A stretch of 64,000 bases of DNA from Sternotherus odoratus (Eukaryota; Chordata; Testudines; Kinosternidae), in assembly GCA_032164245.1 (NCBI GenBank), contig JAVMKO010000021.1, positions 12,344,285 through 12,408,284 of the forward strand. Reading direction: 5' to 3'. Position numbers and translations under genes: made by a program. The first letter of the stretch is position 1. The number at the start of each line of letters is the position of its first letter. Shown here one piece after another: positions 11,813-24,655 of the stretch. Under the pieces are notes generated by a model. It was not told where the DNA came from and made no database searches. It saw only the letters and a list, made by a program, of their open reading frames with translations.

Positions 11813-13989
11813 GCAGGTGTCAAGTGCCTGTATGCATCTACAAATAAAATAGTTGTATGTATTTATCTAGTAATATTTTCCAGATCAGACATTCCCCTTC
11901 CTGACACCCCCTTCCTCACCCCACCCCAATATTCTTTGAGCCAGGAGAGACAACAGACCCTCCTTGGCCCAACCTTGCACTCAGGTTTGCTGTGGACCCA
12001 GTGGTGAGACCAGGGAATGAGTTCTTGTCTCTTATCCCCAGCCTTCCCTGGTGCAGGAGAGGATGGGTCAGCCCAGGGCCTGGGACACTGTGGTCCGGGC
12101 GTTCCAGGCTTCATCGCGCCTGGCCTCTCACTGGGCCAGTAATGGAGCGGAGGCAGGAAGGGGAAGCCATTTTTCTAGTCTGGTATTTAATTAGGAAAGG
12201 TTGGGGTTTTTCAAAGTCCCCCTTCGGGCTGAATGTAAACTAGGAATGTGGAAATACCACCTATTAATATCCCGAGCAGCTGAGGACGCGGCATCAGCTC
12301 CTCGCCTCAGCGATTAATTATGCTTTTTTCACAGAAATGAGACTATATTAACCATGTCGGCTGGAATTTTAAACAGTGTGAAGAGGTTCCAGCCTGCGCT
12401 GACATGGCTCACGGGAGGGGGGGGGGGGGAGGGTGCCACGCAGGGAGGGTGTGAACTGGAACAGGAGGGGGGTGAGCGGCCAGGGCTGCTCAATTTCCCC
12501 CCCACCCAGCACTAAATGCCGTGCAGTTCTGTGCTCATCATTAGAGGATGGGGGACTTACAGGGCTTTAACAGTCAGAGTCAGACCTGGGTTCTATCCTT
12601 GCTCTGAGAAGGGAATGGGGGCTAGTGGTTAGAGCAGGGGACGTGGGAGCTGTGCGTCATGGAATAGTTTCTATCCGACTTCATCAGCCAACCCTCCGTT
12701 GGGCTCCCAAAGAGATGCCCTCAGCCACGTCCCAGCCAGCCCCAGGGGTTCCTGGCAAGCTGAGTTGTCCCCTATCGTAACACAGAAAATGTGGCACGGG
12801 GGGAAGTGGGGATGGGAGAGAAGCGGCACGTTCGTGCGGAGCCCCCGCCCCGGGGATGTGGCCAGATGTTCCCGATAAGGGTCTGTGATTCCTTTTAATT
12901 AATCGCAGCTGTTTTCTTGTGCGCTGGATTTTACGGGCAGGAACAACAGGCAGAGTCCCGGGCGGGTGGGATGTGGAGACACGCCGCTTCCCCAAAGCAG
13001 GCGAAGGAGAAGCTACCTCTTTCCAATAACAAATCATTGGCTCATACTTTCGCCCTTCTCCTAGGGCCATTCACTTGGCGGGACTCAAAACACTTTGCAG
13101 CCATTTAGCATGGGACTTCTGTAAGACAGAAGGGGAAAAACAGGCACCCAATTCACCCACCAATGAGCTGCGACCTGCTCTGGGGCAGGACAAGACACCT
13201 CTTTACCAGCTGTGCAGAATGGCAGCTTAAGGCAGGAAATGCACAACGCTGTCCCCAGTTGAAACCGCAGAGGGAAATCTGAAGGAGGCTGAATGTATTG
13301 ACTAGGGTTTGGGACAGGACACCCTGCTACCAGAGGGAAGCACGATGAGATCGTACTGACCACAAGTCGTCCGGACCTTGGCTTGTGAGAAAAGTGAGAA
13401 AGGACGTTGTGATTTATTTGTGCTGGAGTCCACGCATGGCCCGGTGTCCTTGCGCCGGGGGCTCATGAAGTGCATTGGGAGAGTCGCAGGGCGTGGGAGA
13501 AGCTAACACCCGAGTACAAATACGAACCCCAGGTTGGCGCAGGCTGACTTCCTTCTGCCAAGCCTGATGGTACCTCTCTTGACATAGAAGTTACTTGCTG
13601 TGGGGGTCATTGTTTGGCACTTGCCCGTCCTCCCCAGTTGCTGGGGTCACAGCCAGTGGGAGCAGCTGACACCCTCCAGCCGCCCCAGCCTCAGGATCTC
13701 CACCATGGCGTTAAATATAAAGGAGTCCTCAGTTTATCCCCAGAGCAAGCCCAGCACATTCAGCAGCGGGTCAAGCATTTCATAGGCAGGGGGTGACCAG
13801 CTCTTAGCACAAGGGCCTGGCAGCAGCAGCCAATGACAGCCAACTCCGATCAAGTGTAAAGCTTCCGACGTGGGTTTGGCGTGGGTGAGCCCGTTGGCAC
13901 TTAACATCCTCACTGGAGCTTTGGCAAGGGGTGGAGTTTCTCTGGGAACTGGACTTCACCAGGCTGGAGAAGTTCTCAGCCATGGCTGT
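11811..13989. other. Intergenic, no gene seen; candidate conserved blocks
   Basis: Candidate conserved blocks at about 12240-12390 (GCGATTAATTATGC and TAAACAGTGTGAAGAG) and 12885-12940 (CCTTTTAATTAATCGCAGC). A run of about 15 G is near 12417. A MIR-like scrap is at 12580-12660. No exon supported. Confidence 0.3.
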
Positions 13990-14674
13990 TGTGATGAAGT
14001 AGGAGTACTATGTGTGTGTGCCTCAGTTTCCCCTATGCATTTCTCGAGTGTCTGTGTGGAGGGATAAGGGTGTGTAGTTGTTAGTGGCCGACCTGCCTTG
14101 GCAATTGAGGGCCGGGCCCCTCCCCCCTCTCAAGGCTGGAAGTGATGAATAACAAAGAGGTCAGCTGAACCTGTTGGAGAGAGGTCAGGTGATGTTCGCC
14201 TAGCCTGGGAAAAGAGACAAAAGAAAGCAGAGGAGGGACTGGAGGGGGGGTTGTCAGTCTGGGTCTGGCTGGGAAGAGGCAGAGAGCTACAGGCAAGCGG
14301 TCCTAGCTCTCTGGCCCCCAAGATAGATCCAGCTGAGGGCTCACGCTCGCTGTATGGTCTGTGTTAGACCAGATAAAGGTCATTGAATAAACCTGTTTTA
14401 CTGGCTGGCTGAGAGTCACGTCTGACTGTGGATTTGGGGTGCAGAGCCCATGGGCTCCCTCAGGACCCCGCCCTGGCGGGCTTGCTGGGGGAAGCACACG
14501 GAGGGGCAGAAGGTGCTGAATGCTCCGAGGTCAGACCCAGGAAGGTGGAAGTGGGGACCTGTGAAGCTCTTAGCCTTGGAAACAGGCTGTGTACGGAGAA
14601 GGGGCCCTTCCCCCGAAGTCTGGTCTGGCTTCCTAGGGAGCGGTTCCAGACCATCGCCCGGGCGCTCCGTGACA
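13990..14674 (+). mobile_element. Solo LTR of an endogenous retrovirus-like element
   Basis: Begins TGTGATGAAG and ends CGTGACA, flanked on both sides by the 5-bp duplication GCTGT (13985-13989 and 14675-14679). It is 685 bp long with an AATAAA near 14387. No internal gag, pol or env region is present on either side, so it is the product of LTR-LTR recombination. Strand is assigned from the AATAAA and the TG...CA ends. The family is unnamed here; similar sequence is, to my recollection, repeated in turtle genomes. Confidence 0.8.
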
Positions 14675-14679
14675 GCTGT

Positions 14680-17409
14680 GCAGTTACATTTTGTCTCCGA
14701 CTACAATAAACCAGAAACACTGTCAACAGAGAAGGAAAAGACCTGTCCCTTCCCAGGGGGGCCACTGCCCTCCTAGTTTAAATGTTCCCGCTGAGTAATT
14801 CCTTCCATTGCTCCTACTTCCCTTCCCCGCCTTGCAGCACGCAGGTCCAGATGGAGGCTGTCATCATTCAGAACACATTCAGGAGACACAGCATATGTGC
14901 CCAGGTTTACAATAAATCTACAGTGGGGTCATTTACATTCAGAAATATCATCGTGCAGAATGCAGTAGAAGAGGACCCCAGATATAAAGATTGACTCAGA
15001 CATAAGTTGCCGAGTGCTGCTGCATCCCTTAGCATAGATATTCTTGCTCTTCATGCTGCGACTGGGAAGTGGGATAAGCAGACGGGACGGTTCTTTGTTT
15101 GGGAGTAGACACCTGAGAGCTTAGGCTGGAACACTAAAGATGGATACTGATAATTAAAGATAGGTAGAGAAAGCGAGAGCTCAGACTAGAGGGTCTCTTT
15201 AGAGGAGTCCCCAGTATTGGCTGCTTCAGAAGAATGTGCAAGATAACCCATAAACTAACATCTGTCTTGGGTATTTGTCTGACCCCCATTAGCACAGTGT
15301 CTGGGCATCTCATAATCATCACTGGAATCCTCCCAACGGCCCTTCGCGGGAGGGAAATTCAGATGGGGACACAGAGACACTAAGTGACTTGCCCAAGGTC
15401 ACATGGGCTGACGGGAGGTCTGTGGCAGAGCAGGGTCTGGAATACAGTTTTCATATCTGCACTGCTCTGGCCCAGCTTGGATTGAGACTCTTGAGTCTTC
15501 CTGCAGAGAGCACCCAAGCATGAACAAGGTCCCTGAGTGACAAGCAGCTTCCCGAACTGCCTCCATTGTTACCAGAGGCTCGTCAACCCCTTTGCGCTTT
15601 AGAATGAACCCAGCCTCTGAGCGGTCGCATTTGCTGGCAGCTGGCGCACAAAGACAGAAGGAGCTCTCCAAAAGAAGGCTCTGGCCAGCCCAGTCTCTGA
15701 TCTTCCTCAGGTTCCATGGGATCGAACTAATGGTGGTCCCAGGAGATGAGCCCTGCGCATCCAACCCCCACTGGATTTTGACAATCGCACCATGCCAGCA
15801 AAGGTAAATCGTTCAGTCCCTGAGCGCTTTGCTTGTGCAAGCCCGAAGGTGCAGCCCGTGGTTCTCAGCAACCCATTCGCTTTGAACAGAAAGCGAGCAT
15901 GGGAACACCCGGGGCCAGCTGGGCCCATCCTCCCTGCCCCGCCAGTGTGCTTCACTCCTGACCTGGAACCACCAGCCAGCAAAAATGGGGTTCACTTTCC
16001 AGAGCTCACATGGTCCTTGAGCACTGTGCTGAGTCTGCCTGTCTGGGGGGGGCTGGCTCCTGCAAGCGGAGATGGGGATCTGCCCACTCTGCTCATATGG
16101 ACGATGCCGCTGCCGCATCCACCAGACCCCCCACTCCACTGCAGTCACCGCTGGCTTGGGCCACCTTAGATGAAATGTGTCCCAAAGCCATCCCGCCTCC
16201 CTGAGCCTTTCTGGCTGTAAAGAGGATGCCAGATGTAGGATCAGATCAGGAGGGCAAAGATAAAGATGTACAAGTTTAAATGATGCAGGTTGTAAAGCGA
16301 GAGAGAGAGAGAAAGAATATTTTCTGACCAAACCACAAACAATTTTCAGTTGCTTTTAGAATTATGAAAACTGATTGATTGATTTCCCAGTCGCAACTAG
16401 CTGCAACCACCATGCCTGGAACACCTTACCTGCGTTAAGCCACACCTGGTCCAATAGGTGTGAATAGGACTTAAATGGGATCTTCTTATGAGGGTCCTTT
16501 GGAAATGGATGAATTTAACCCAGAAAGCAGATTTTAATTTTGCATGCCTAAGTACTCCTTTTGGAAGTGCTTTTGGGCTCATCCAGTCAGGGAACACAAA
16601 AAATAAATAATATTATGTGAGGTATCCAGCCAAATGCCACAGCTAGAATTTGAAATATCCTGCATTGAATACTCTCAGCAAACTGGCTGTAAGTAATCCA
16701 GCGAGTGTGAAAATCCAAGATGAAAATTCTCCCAAATAAGTCTGAGTAGTAAATAAATTGTGATCAGCTCCCAGATAGAGGCTAATTTTGTTATTGGGTA
16801 CTAAATATTCACACTGTTCTAATGACAATAATCTGCCCTGGGGTTTGTCAGTTACCTTGCTGAGTGTCTGTTTTCCTCCAGGACTGGCTTGATCACCTTC
16901 TGTGCATCGACTGCAACTTTTCAAAGCTCTGATAGTCCGGTGCATGTGGTGTCATTATTAAAACCAGCAAAAACCAAATAAAACCTTTAATTGATCATGA
17001 TAGAACTGAACTGCACAAAGCACGAGCAAATAGCCTGTAGGAAATGAAGCGTCCTGAACCGGCTGAAAGCACGTGGCTGGTTTTCCCACCTCTCATTTCT
17101 ATATGAGTCTGTACTTTCAGATCCCTCTTCAAAACACACCTTTTGCTACACCCTTTAATTGCTTCCAGCCCATCCCAACGTCTGTTGCACTATGTGTTTT
17201 GTCCAGGTCTGAACTGGCTTATAGCACCTGGCAGCAGCTGCATCATATCCTTTGCAGCTGAGCAGAACTGATGGAAACATTTTAAAATGTCAATGAAAAA
17301 CAGTAAAGATGTTCTGCAAACGTTTTCACTGAATTTCCCCTCAACCCTCTATTTTCTTATACAGCACTCCACTGAATGGTAGAGCTCATGAAATGACAAC
17401 CTAAACACA
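14680..17409. other. Intergenic, no gene seen
   Basis: Includes a MIR-like fragment (15325-15450). Overlapping frames of 121-172 codons near 15.4-16.3 kb lack recognisable homology and run on both strands, so they look like chance. The stretch from 16.4 kb is AT-richer. Confidence 0.35.
15325..15450 (-). repeat. MIR-like SINE fragment
   Basis: GACACTAAGTGACTTGCCCA followed by AGGTCACATGGG, antisense MIR core. Confidence 0.7.
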
Positions 17410-18010
17410 GCCACAGTAAATGGTTCATCGAGTTCAGTATCCTGTTGTCTGAGAGTGGCCGGTGTCAGATGCTTCAGAAGGAATGAATAGGATCAGGCAA
17501 TTTTGAGTGATCCATCCCCTGTTGTCCAGTCCCAGCTTCTGCTAATGGACAGTTGCATCCCTGACCATCTTGACCAATAGCCATTGATGGACCTATCTAA
17601 TTCTTTTTTGGACCAAGTTAGACTCTTGGCTTTCACAACATCCTATGGCAATGAGTTCCACAGGTTGACTGCATTGTGTGAAGTAGTATTTCTTTATGTT
17701 TGCTTTAAACCTGCTGCCTGCTAATTTCATCAGGTGCCCCCTAGTTCTTGTGTTATGTGGAGAGGCAAATATTCATTTTCTCCACACCATTCATGATTTT
17801 ATAGACCCTATCATATCCTCCCCCCCCCACCCCCGTTGTCTCTTTTCTAAGCTGAACAATCTCAATCTTTTAAATCTCAGATGGAGCTGTTCCATACCCC
17901 AATCACTTTTGTTGTTCTAGTCTGTACCTTTTCCAATTCCAATGTATCTTTTTGTGAGATGGGAGCAACCAGAACAGTTTGCAGTATCCAAGGTGTGAGC
18001 AAACAATGTG
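17410..18010 (-). repeat. CR1 LINE 3' fragment, about 600 bp
   Basis: Antisense CR1: the 3' end (GGTTCATCGAGTTCAGTATC) is at low coordinates. Farther on are AATGAGTTCCACAGGTTGAC and CTTTTCCAATTCCAATGTAT, the usual untranslated and ORF2-end parts. A poly-C patch interrupts near 17820. Confidence 0.85.
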
Positions 18011-21000
18011 ATGTGCATCACTGTCCTCTCCAGGAGGGAGGCAGAACAACTCATCTGTATGTCATAACCCCTGTACTGCAAACAGCCGGTGGAGATTTCT
18101 CTTTAGGCCTCGGCTTCTGGAGCAGAAGGATCTGAGTTCTATCCCCACGGTTGCCATCAAGTTCTGCAGGCCTGGGATGTGCTGCACAGAGACATCTAGG
18201 AAGTCATGGCTGCCACTGATTCATTACAGCGATCAATACTGAATATTGGGCATTATCATTCAGGACTGGAGGGCTCTCCAAGTAACTTTTCCCTGCCTTG
18301 TCCTCGCCTTCCTGAATTTAATTTTCAAATGGGAGTTTTAAAAACAAACCAGCTGGGAGCGGCCAGCCCTCCCTGCCCCTCTGCTCAGTGAGTTCTGTAT
18401 TTTCCTGCTGTGCGAAAGTCCTAAATGGAGCAAACTAAGCAGCTTGGCGGGGCCTCCGTGGCTTTGTCCAAAGCTCCCCCACTGCACTGTGGCTGAGGCT
18501 GGAGGAGGTTAACGTTCCAATGGCACCATCTCGTGGCCACCATGGGCGGGTTCGGAAACTACCTGTGGCGGCCACTCTTGCTGCCGGACTACTGTTTTGA
18601 GGACCTCTGTGCTACTGAAATATGCTTTTCACTCTGCACACACCCTAGGAATCGTGCGTTAACAGCACACCTCTGTGCATATCACTCGTGTGACCACCCC
18701 CTTTGCATGTCTTGCCTAAAAGTAAAATCCATCTCTTGCAAAGTTGTAAGATTCCAGGGGGCTTCCCATTGGGTGCTGCAACCTTTTATGCCATTTCCCT
18801 AACTTCTGGCTTGTTCCGATGTCTCCAGTCTGGGTGAACATAGCTGGGTTTAGTTGTTAATTGGGACTCTGAATGATACAAGAGAAAATAATGACCCCGA
18901 GGACCCAGACTCTGGCCACACGACTGTGCTCACCGAATTATAACGAACTCGACCCACAGATAGTAACACGCAATGAAGCTTTTGCCACAGAGTTCACCAG
19001 TACACTGACCCTAATGGCCCGGAGCGGTAGAACAGTTCGTACTTATTACCCGCTAGATCTGGTTGTTTATTTTGCAAACAAATATTGTTCAATTCCGCAA
19101 AGTCAAAGCTACTGGAAATTGAGGCCCAGGATTTGTTGTCAAAATTCAGGGAGTTCCCATAAAAGGTGCTAGTTCAAACCCATCTCTAAAGAGAACATCT
19201 ATGGCTAATGCAGCAGTAAAGACAGGAGAATAATATTCATTGGCTCTCACCCGGTGCGTGTCTTCTCTGTTTAGACTGGGAGCTTTTGGGGGAGAGGGGG
19301 GGGGCGTCTTTGTACAGCACCCAACACAAGGTGTCCTGTAATCATCACTGTGCTATACTTCACTTGTAATGCAAACACTTAACAACATAAGCAAAAGCCC
19401 CAGGGGTCAGTTCATGCCTGGCATCTTCCTGCAATTTACCTGCTTTGATTTGCTACTTTCCCAATACTTCACAAAGTCCAACTCCTGTGCTTTTTTAAGA
19501 GGGGCAGGTGGTGGGTTACCTGCCGTTGCTATTTAACAGCCTGCAGGAACTGGATGCCAGCCACAGGCTCTGGTCTGCTCAACGTTTAGCAAATGTTCCC
19601 TGGAAACACACACTGTCTCATTCGAGACACAGAACTGCTCTGCTCGCTCACTCTCTAAGTCCCTGGTGTCTTTTATAAACCATCTCTCCTAATGTGACGG
19701 GTGGGATTCAGTCAGTGAGTGATTTCCTTGCCCTGGCTCGGGCCGGGGCTTCGGGGGGGGGGGGGGCAGGTCTCCGTTAAATTTCAATTTTCCCACTTGC
19801 TTTCAGCTCATTTATAAAGCGTGGGAGTCAGAGAAATGTTGGGGGCCCTTTTGACACAGTGTTAACTTCATCACGACTCCAGCGCCGAGCTGAGATGGAT
19901 GGAGCCTCCCTAAGGTCTGTCACTGGCAGATTAATGTGCTTGGCTAAATGGCCCTTGGATGGCTAGGAGGCCAAAAAATTTCGTAGTCATAGGAATGGGA
20001 GGGGGATAGCTACTCTCTGGACCCAGTCCTCATCTGGCGGGATGCACCATCGCTTGCATGGTCTGCGCCTGGAGGAGACAACGCCTTGGAATAAACACAG
20101 CTCTATCCAACTTGGGGCTCTGTATTTTTTTTCTTTTCTACGGGCTCAGAACAAATACGTGTTCCAAGTGCAGGTGAGTCCCCGGCCCGGGGAGAGAGGT
20201 GTGCCGGATGCCGACAGACAACGCAGCAAGGACACTGCATTCAGGAGCTTGGGCTGTGCAAAGGTTGGGTGAGGGCTAAGACAGCGTCAGACTGAGCCGA
20301 GGCCCAGTGAACCGGTTCAGATCAGGATTTAGGCTGCCCCCAAAGCTCAGGGCTGCTCCGATTCATTGGAAAGTTCTGCTGCTGATCAGGCGTCGGGTTT
20401 CAAAGCTCCCCAAGACTTCAGACTGGGGAGTCGGTTGAGGCCAGTCTCGGTTACTGTTACTATTACCTACCCAATTCACGGTCCATTTCGCCATTTAAAC
20501 CCTCATTGAAATGAAACTCAAGGGGCCTCACTCACCTTGTTCAGCTTCCCAGCACTGAGCCCATAGCAGCTATTCACCGCCCCACCAGCTGCTGTTAGCT
20601 CCCCCATCCAGTTCTCTGTGCCAGTTCCCCGTTCCCTTGGCACGCCCACTGCCACAGCCTTTATCGCTCTGCAGGTCGGTGTGGGGTAAAGTGCCCGGCT
20701 CCACCCGGCTCCCCACACCTAGCAGATCCGGGCACCCCGGGACACCAGGGACAGAACAGCCCCTGGACTCCCCAGGGGCTGTCAGTCTGCCTAACACAAG
20801 CGCAGTATGAGTCCCTCTCCCCCAAAAAAGACCAGGCAAAGTCTGGCGCTGGCTCTGATCGATAGCAGGCCAAGGCAAGGATCAGGGCAGAGGGGGGCAG
20901 CAGCAGGCAATGGACGGGGAAAACTGCCTTTGGGGAACAGTCTCCAGCCGGTAAATCCTAGGAACACTTGTGTGTTTTTCTCCCTTGGTGCTTCATAATG

Positions 21001-22239
21001 ATTTTCATACATGGGCCCTAGGAAGCTGAGGAAAAAAGGGATGAACCTAGTGATTTGAACTAACTCAGGCTCCCCCCCATAGGCACGCCGGGCCCGGTTT
21101 CTGGGGTCAGTCGCTTACATCAGAATCTCAGCCACCTCTGCCTGAGTCTGCTGAGAGCCTGGAACAATAACTCTGAGGGGCACTTGCTGCTGTAACCATG
21201 GCAAGTGTAGGGTGGAGCTATGGGGGGGCCAGTGTCCTGGGGCACATGGGATCTTGGACTTCCCGAATCCAGGCCCTGGGGAGCCATGGCTCTGAAGAGG
21301 AGAGAAGCAAGAAGTAAATAAGGGAAGAACGCACAGCATCCTTCTAAGCCAGACATCCTTTTCTTTATGACAAGGGAGAAAATTAAATGATCTGCTCGCT
21401 TTCAGCTAGAATAAAAAGAAGACAATGAAGAGAGAGACTTTGCCCCTCATCAGTTTCTGCTTCTTTATTTTCCTCATTGCGTTTCTGGTCACAAAGAACC
21501 CGAAGGAAAAGAGATAAATGCGGATTTGGTCACCTGCTCTGTTCCAGAAACAAATGCACTCCGCCCATAGTTCATGGCGTTGAAGACATGCCCCCATCGG
21601 TCACTCCCAGAGAGGGGACGTGCCAGCTAATGAGAGGGTTGAAAACCAGAGACACTAAATAACTGTGACATGGCTGTTTTTAGAAGACACTGGCCCCACC
21701 CCACTTCCATTAACCCCTTAGGGGGTCTTTTTGTCCTTTAACCCCCATAGCTGGGTTTGGGCATGCGATTAACGATCCAGGGCAGATGAGGTTCAAGAAG
21801 CTCACATGTGCTTCACACCCCACCTCACATGCCCCCCCCACTCTTCTTTTCATGTGTCCACTTTGATATAATTTTTCACATTTTGAAACTACAGATGATT
21901 ATAGCCTGGGTCCATCTGGTTTCCCAAATAACCTGTCTCTTTGATAAATAACGTAAATTAAATTAGACAAGACAAACAAATAGTTTTTTTTCTCTCCCCT
22001 TTTCAGTCTCTTGGAAAAAGAAAGGGGGAAAAAAAAGAAAAACATAATTCAGTGACTGCCTTGAACCCCCCGAGGAGCCGTGCAGCGGTGAAAGCTATGA
22101 TTATAAACGTGTCTGCAATGTTAACCTTTAACACGGACCAAAGACCATTGCTTCCCTCTGCTTCTAAGCTCTTTAATTTTTTTGCCATAATATGATTTCC
22201 CATGAGCTGGCTCTATTAACGAGGCCAGCAGACAATAAC
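18011..22239. other. Intergenic, no gene seen
   Basis: No supported exon. G-runs occur near 19301 and 19754. AT-rich blocks near 21860-21990 and 22075-22210 (TGATTATAAACGTGTCTGCA) look like possible conserved non-coding sequence. Confidence 0.3.
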
Positions 22240-22455
22240 AATGGTCACTTTTATTGTTCTTGTTATCCACGGTGCTTTGCAGAAACATTCATGAATGGCA
22301 CTGCATAGCTGGGAGGTATTATTTCCCTCTTTATAAAGAGGGAAACTGAGGCACAGACAAGTACAGGCCAAAGTCACACACAGCAAGAGCATGGCAGAGC
22401 TGGCAATAGAGCCCAGGTGTTCTGAAGAGTCCCCTGCTCTAACCACTACACCACA
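22240..22455 (-). repeat. MIR-type SINE, well preserved
   Basis: AGAGGGAAACTGAGGCACAG, GTCACACACAGCAAG, and CTCTAACCACTACACCACAT give the core and the tRNA-related end in antisense order. Confidence 0.85.
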
Positions 22456-22799
22456 TTCCCCACCAAAGCCAGGAACAAGCCCTAGGAGTCCTGACTCCCA
22501 GCCTTCCCTGCTCTATCTATTTGACACCATGTGATTAGAGGTGGGAAACCCTGAGCTACACAGATTATTGCAAGTGCAGCTGCTGCACTTTACTGCTGTG
22601 ATTTCTCACAGGCAAGTCCCACCCAGCTGGGATCTAAGCCTCCTTCTGTCTCCTTCCATCTCACAAAGATCCGCCATCGTCCGACTTTAGTGCAGAACTG
22701 CCGGAGTTCAACAGACACCGCAATCTTAACATCCCTTAGTATCTGCCCCTCAGTCCCTCCTGGAAGGTCTGTCCCCAGACAGGGTTAAACGCTATGGCA

Positions 22800-23460
22800 T
22801 GAAAGTACGATGTCATTAAAGCCAGAAGGAACCACCAGATGATCTAGTCTGAACCCCTTCAGAGCATATGAACACCAGCCATGAACACCAGCACTAAAGC
22901 TAGCAACTGAAACTAGACCAAAGGATCACAGCCCACAGAAGACTAAGCGATTGTGTGCCCAGGCAGAGAATAGGAGGGCGTCAGGAACTAAGGTGTCCAG
23001 TTCCCTGCCAGGGTCTTGAGCACTAGATTTGGTGAGATATACCCAGCTAATCCTGGCCAGCGACCTGTGCCCCATGCTGCAAAAGATGATGAATGTGCCC
23101 CTTTTCCCCCCTCTCCCCCCCCCCCGCAAAGGTCTTTGCCAATATGATCTGGGGGAAAATTCCTTCCCAACCCTGAATGTGGTGATCAGTGTTACCCCGA
23201 GCATGTGAGCAACTTAACCAGCCAGCCAAGCAAGAGAGAGAATTCTCAGCACCACCGGCCACCCCAGCCAGAGTCCTGTCTCCAGCCAAGGCCATCTCTG
23301 ATGCTCCAGAAGAGGGAGATGAAAAGACCCTGCCATATCTGGAATACATCCCTGGTGAGTGGGAAGGGGAAGAGGAATACCTCTGATTCCTGCAGATGAT
23401 CAGACGACGCCGTGAAGCAAAAGATTTTAGGAATGTACGACATGAACCACAAGTGACCCC
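22800..23460 (-). repeat. CR1 LINE 3' fragment, about 650 bp
   Basis: Antisense CR1 tail: CATTAAAGCCAGAAGGAACC, CACCAGATGATCTAGTCTGA, then GAAAATTCCTTCCCAACCCT. This explains the 205-codon minus-strand open frame here, which is not a host gene. Confidence 0.85.
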
Positions 23461-23929
23461 CAGGAATTGCTGAGCCCCGCTCCGTTCCACCTCAGGCAGA
23501 CCTATCCTAGGATTCCCACTCATCAATTTATCATCAGTTCTGTCCCACTTCAAAAAGACACATTTGAAAGCAAGGAACCGGCGGATGGGTGAGAGACATT
23601 GGGAAATGGAGCTACTGTGTGAGCTTCCCCAAAGACTTGTGTGTTCCCCAAGCCAGACCCACAACTATCCCGCGAGTTCAGGCTTTCCACAGAACTCTGC
23701 AGGCTTGGGGGAAGTTGCACTAGCCGACATACTATTCTCCTGTTTCTCAGTCCTGCCTGGAGTGATCAATAGCTCTACCCCAACTGAGAATTAATCCTCT
23801 GGTTATGCTTTTCCAACACGCCCTCCTCCTAGGACCAGACAGCCAGCAAGACTTCACCTTTGTTTTGCTGCCTTCCTGCCAAGCACTTTCCCTCACCAGG
23901 ATACTCTGTAAACATTATTAACTAACTAA
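23461..23929. other. Intergenic, nothing seen
   Basis: No supported feature. Confidence 0.4.
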
Positions 23930-24135
23930 GCTGCCTAGTTTTATTGTGTCTATTTTCCAGATTGAGCTGTGAAGTGAATTACCCAATGTTTCATGGTGAA
24001 TCAGTGGTAGAGCTGAGAAGCAAACACAGGAGTCCTGACTTCCGGTCCACTGTTCTGACCCTTAGACATCACTCTCCTCCCAGAGCTGGGAACAGAACGC
24101 AGGAGTCCTGCTTCCCCACCACTAGTCCAGCCTTC
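23930..24135 (-). repeat. MIR-like SINE fragment
   Basis: CTGTGAAGTGAATTACCCAA, TAGAGCTGAGAAGCAAACAC, AGGAGTCCTGAC; antisense. A second partial duplicate (GGAACAGAACGCAGGAGTCC) follows. Confidence 0.6.
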
Positions 24136-24330
24136 TGTCTTGTTTAGATCAGAAAATCCAGCCGGCTTGTCCAGACTAGAGATAGTGCTTGCTGTAATGG
24201 GGAAAGCCGGGGGGGAGGGGGGGGGGGGAGAAGGAGATTCCTCTCTCTCTCTCTCTGCATCATCCGAGTGCCGGGAGGACAGAAATGGATCAATACCTGA
24301 AAATGAGCCAAGGAGGCTGAGTTAATGTGA

Positions 24331-24655
24331 GAGCCTCCTAAAGAAGAGGGTGGATTCGAGCCCCTTCGACCCTCTTCTTTAGGAGATGGTCTAATAGACG
24401 GTCTTCTCCTAAAGAGGTTTGAATCAGCTCGAATCTACCCTCTTCTTTAGGAGAATGTCTATTAGACCCTCTTCTCCTAAAGAGGGTCGATTCAATCCGC
24501 TTCGAACCTCTTGTTTAGGAGAAGAGCGCCCACTACACACTAATAGACACTCTTCTCCTAAAGAAGAGGGTCGATTCAAGCCTCTTCGACCCTCTTCTTT
24601 AGGTGAAGAGGTTCGAATTGACCCTTTTCTCCTACAGAAGAGGTTCGATTCCAGG
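24331..24655. repeat. Tandem array of hairpin units (palindromic satellite)
   Basis: Four perfect or near-perfect hairpins, each with arms like CCTAAAGAAGAGGGTCGA facing TCGACCCTCTTCTTTAGG around an 8-12-base loop: 24337-24383, 24408-24451, 24476-24519 and 24557-24603, then a half unit from 24631. Start-to-start spacing is 71, 68 and 81 bases. The spacers contain the palindrome GTCTAATAGAC and its complement. No protein signal. Family unknown. Confidence 0.85.

Noticed and set aside
11494..11823. 109-codon frame with a His/Thr run
   Set aside because: Produced by the (GT)n microsatellite.
23047..23664. 205-codon open frame on the minus strand
   Set aside because: Largely inside an antisense CR1 3' fragment, with no host-gene similarity.
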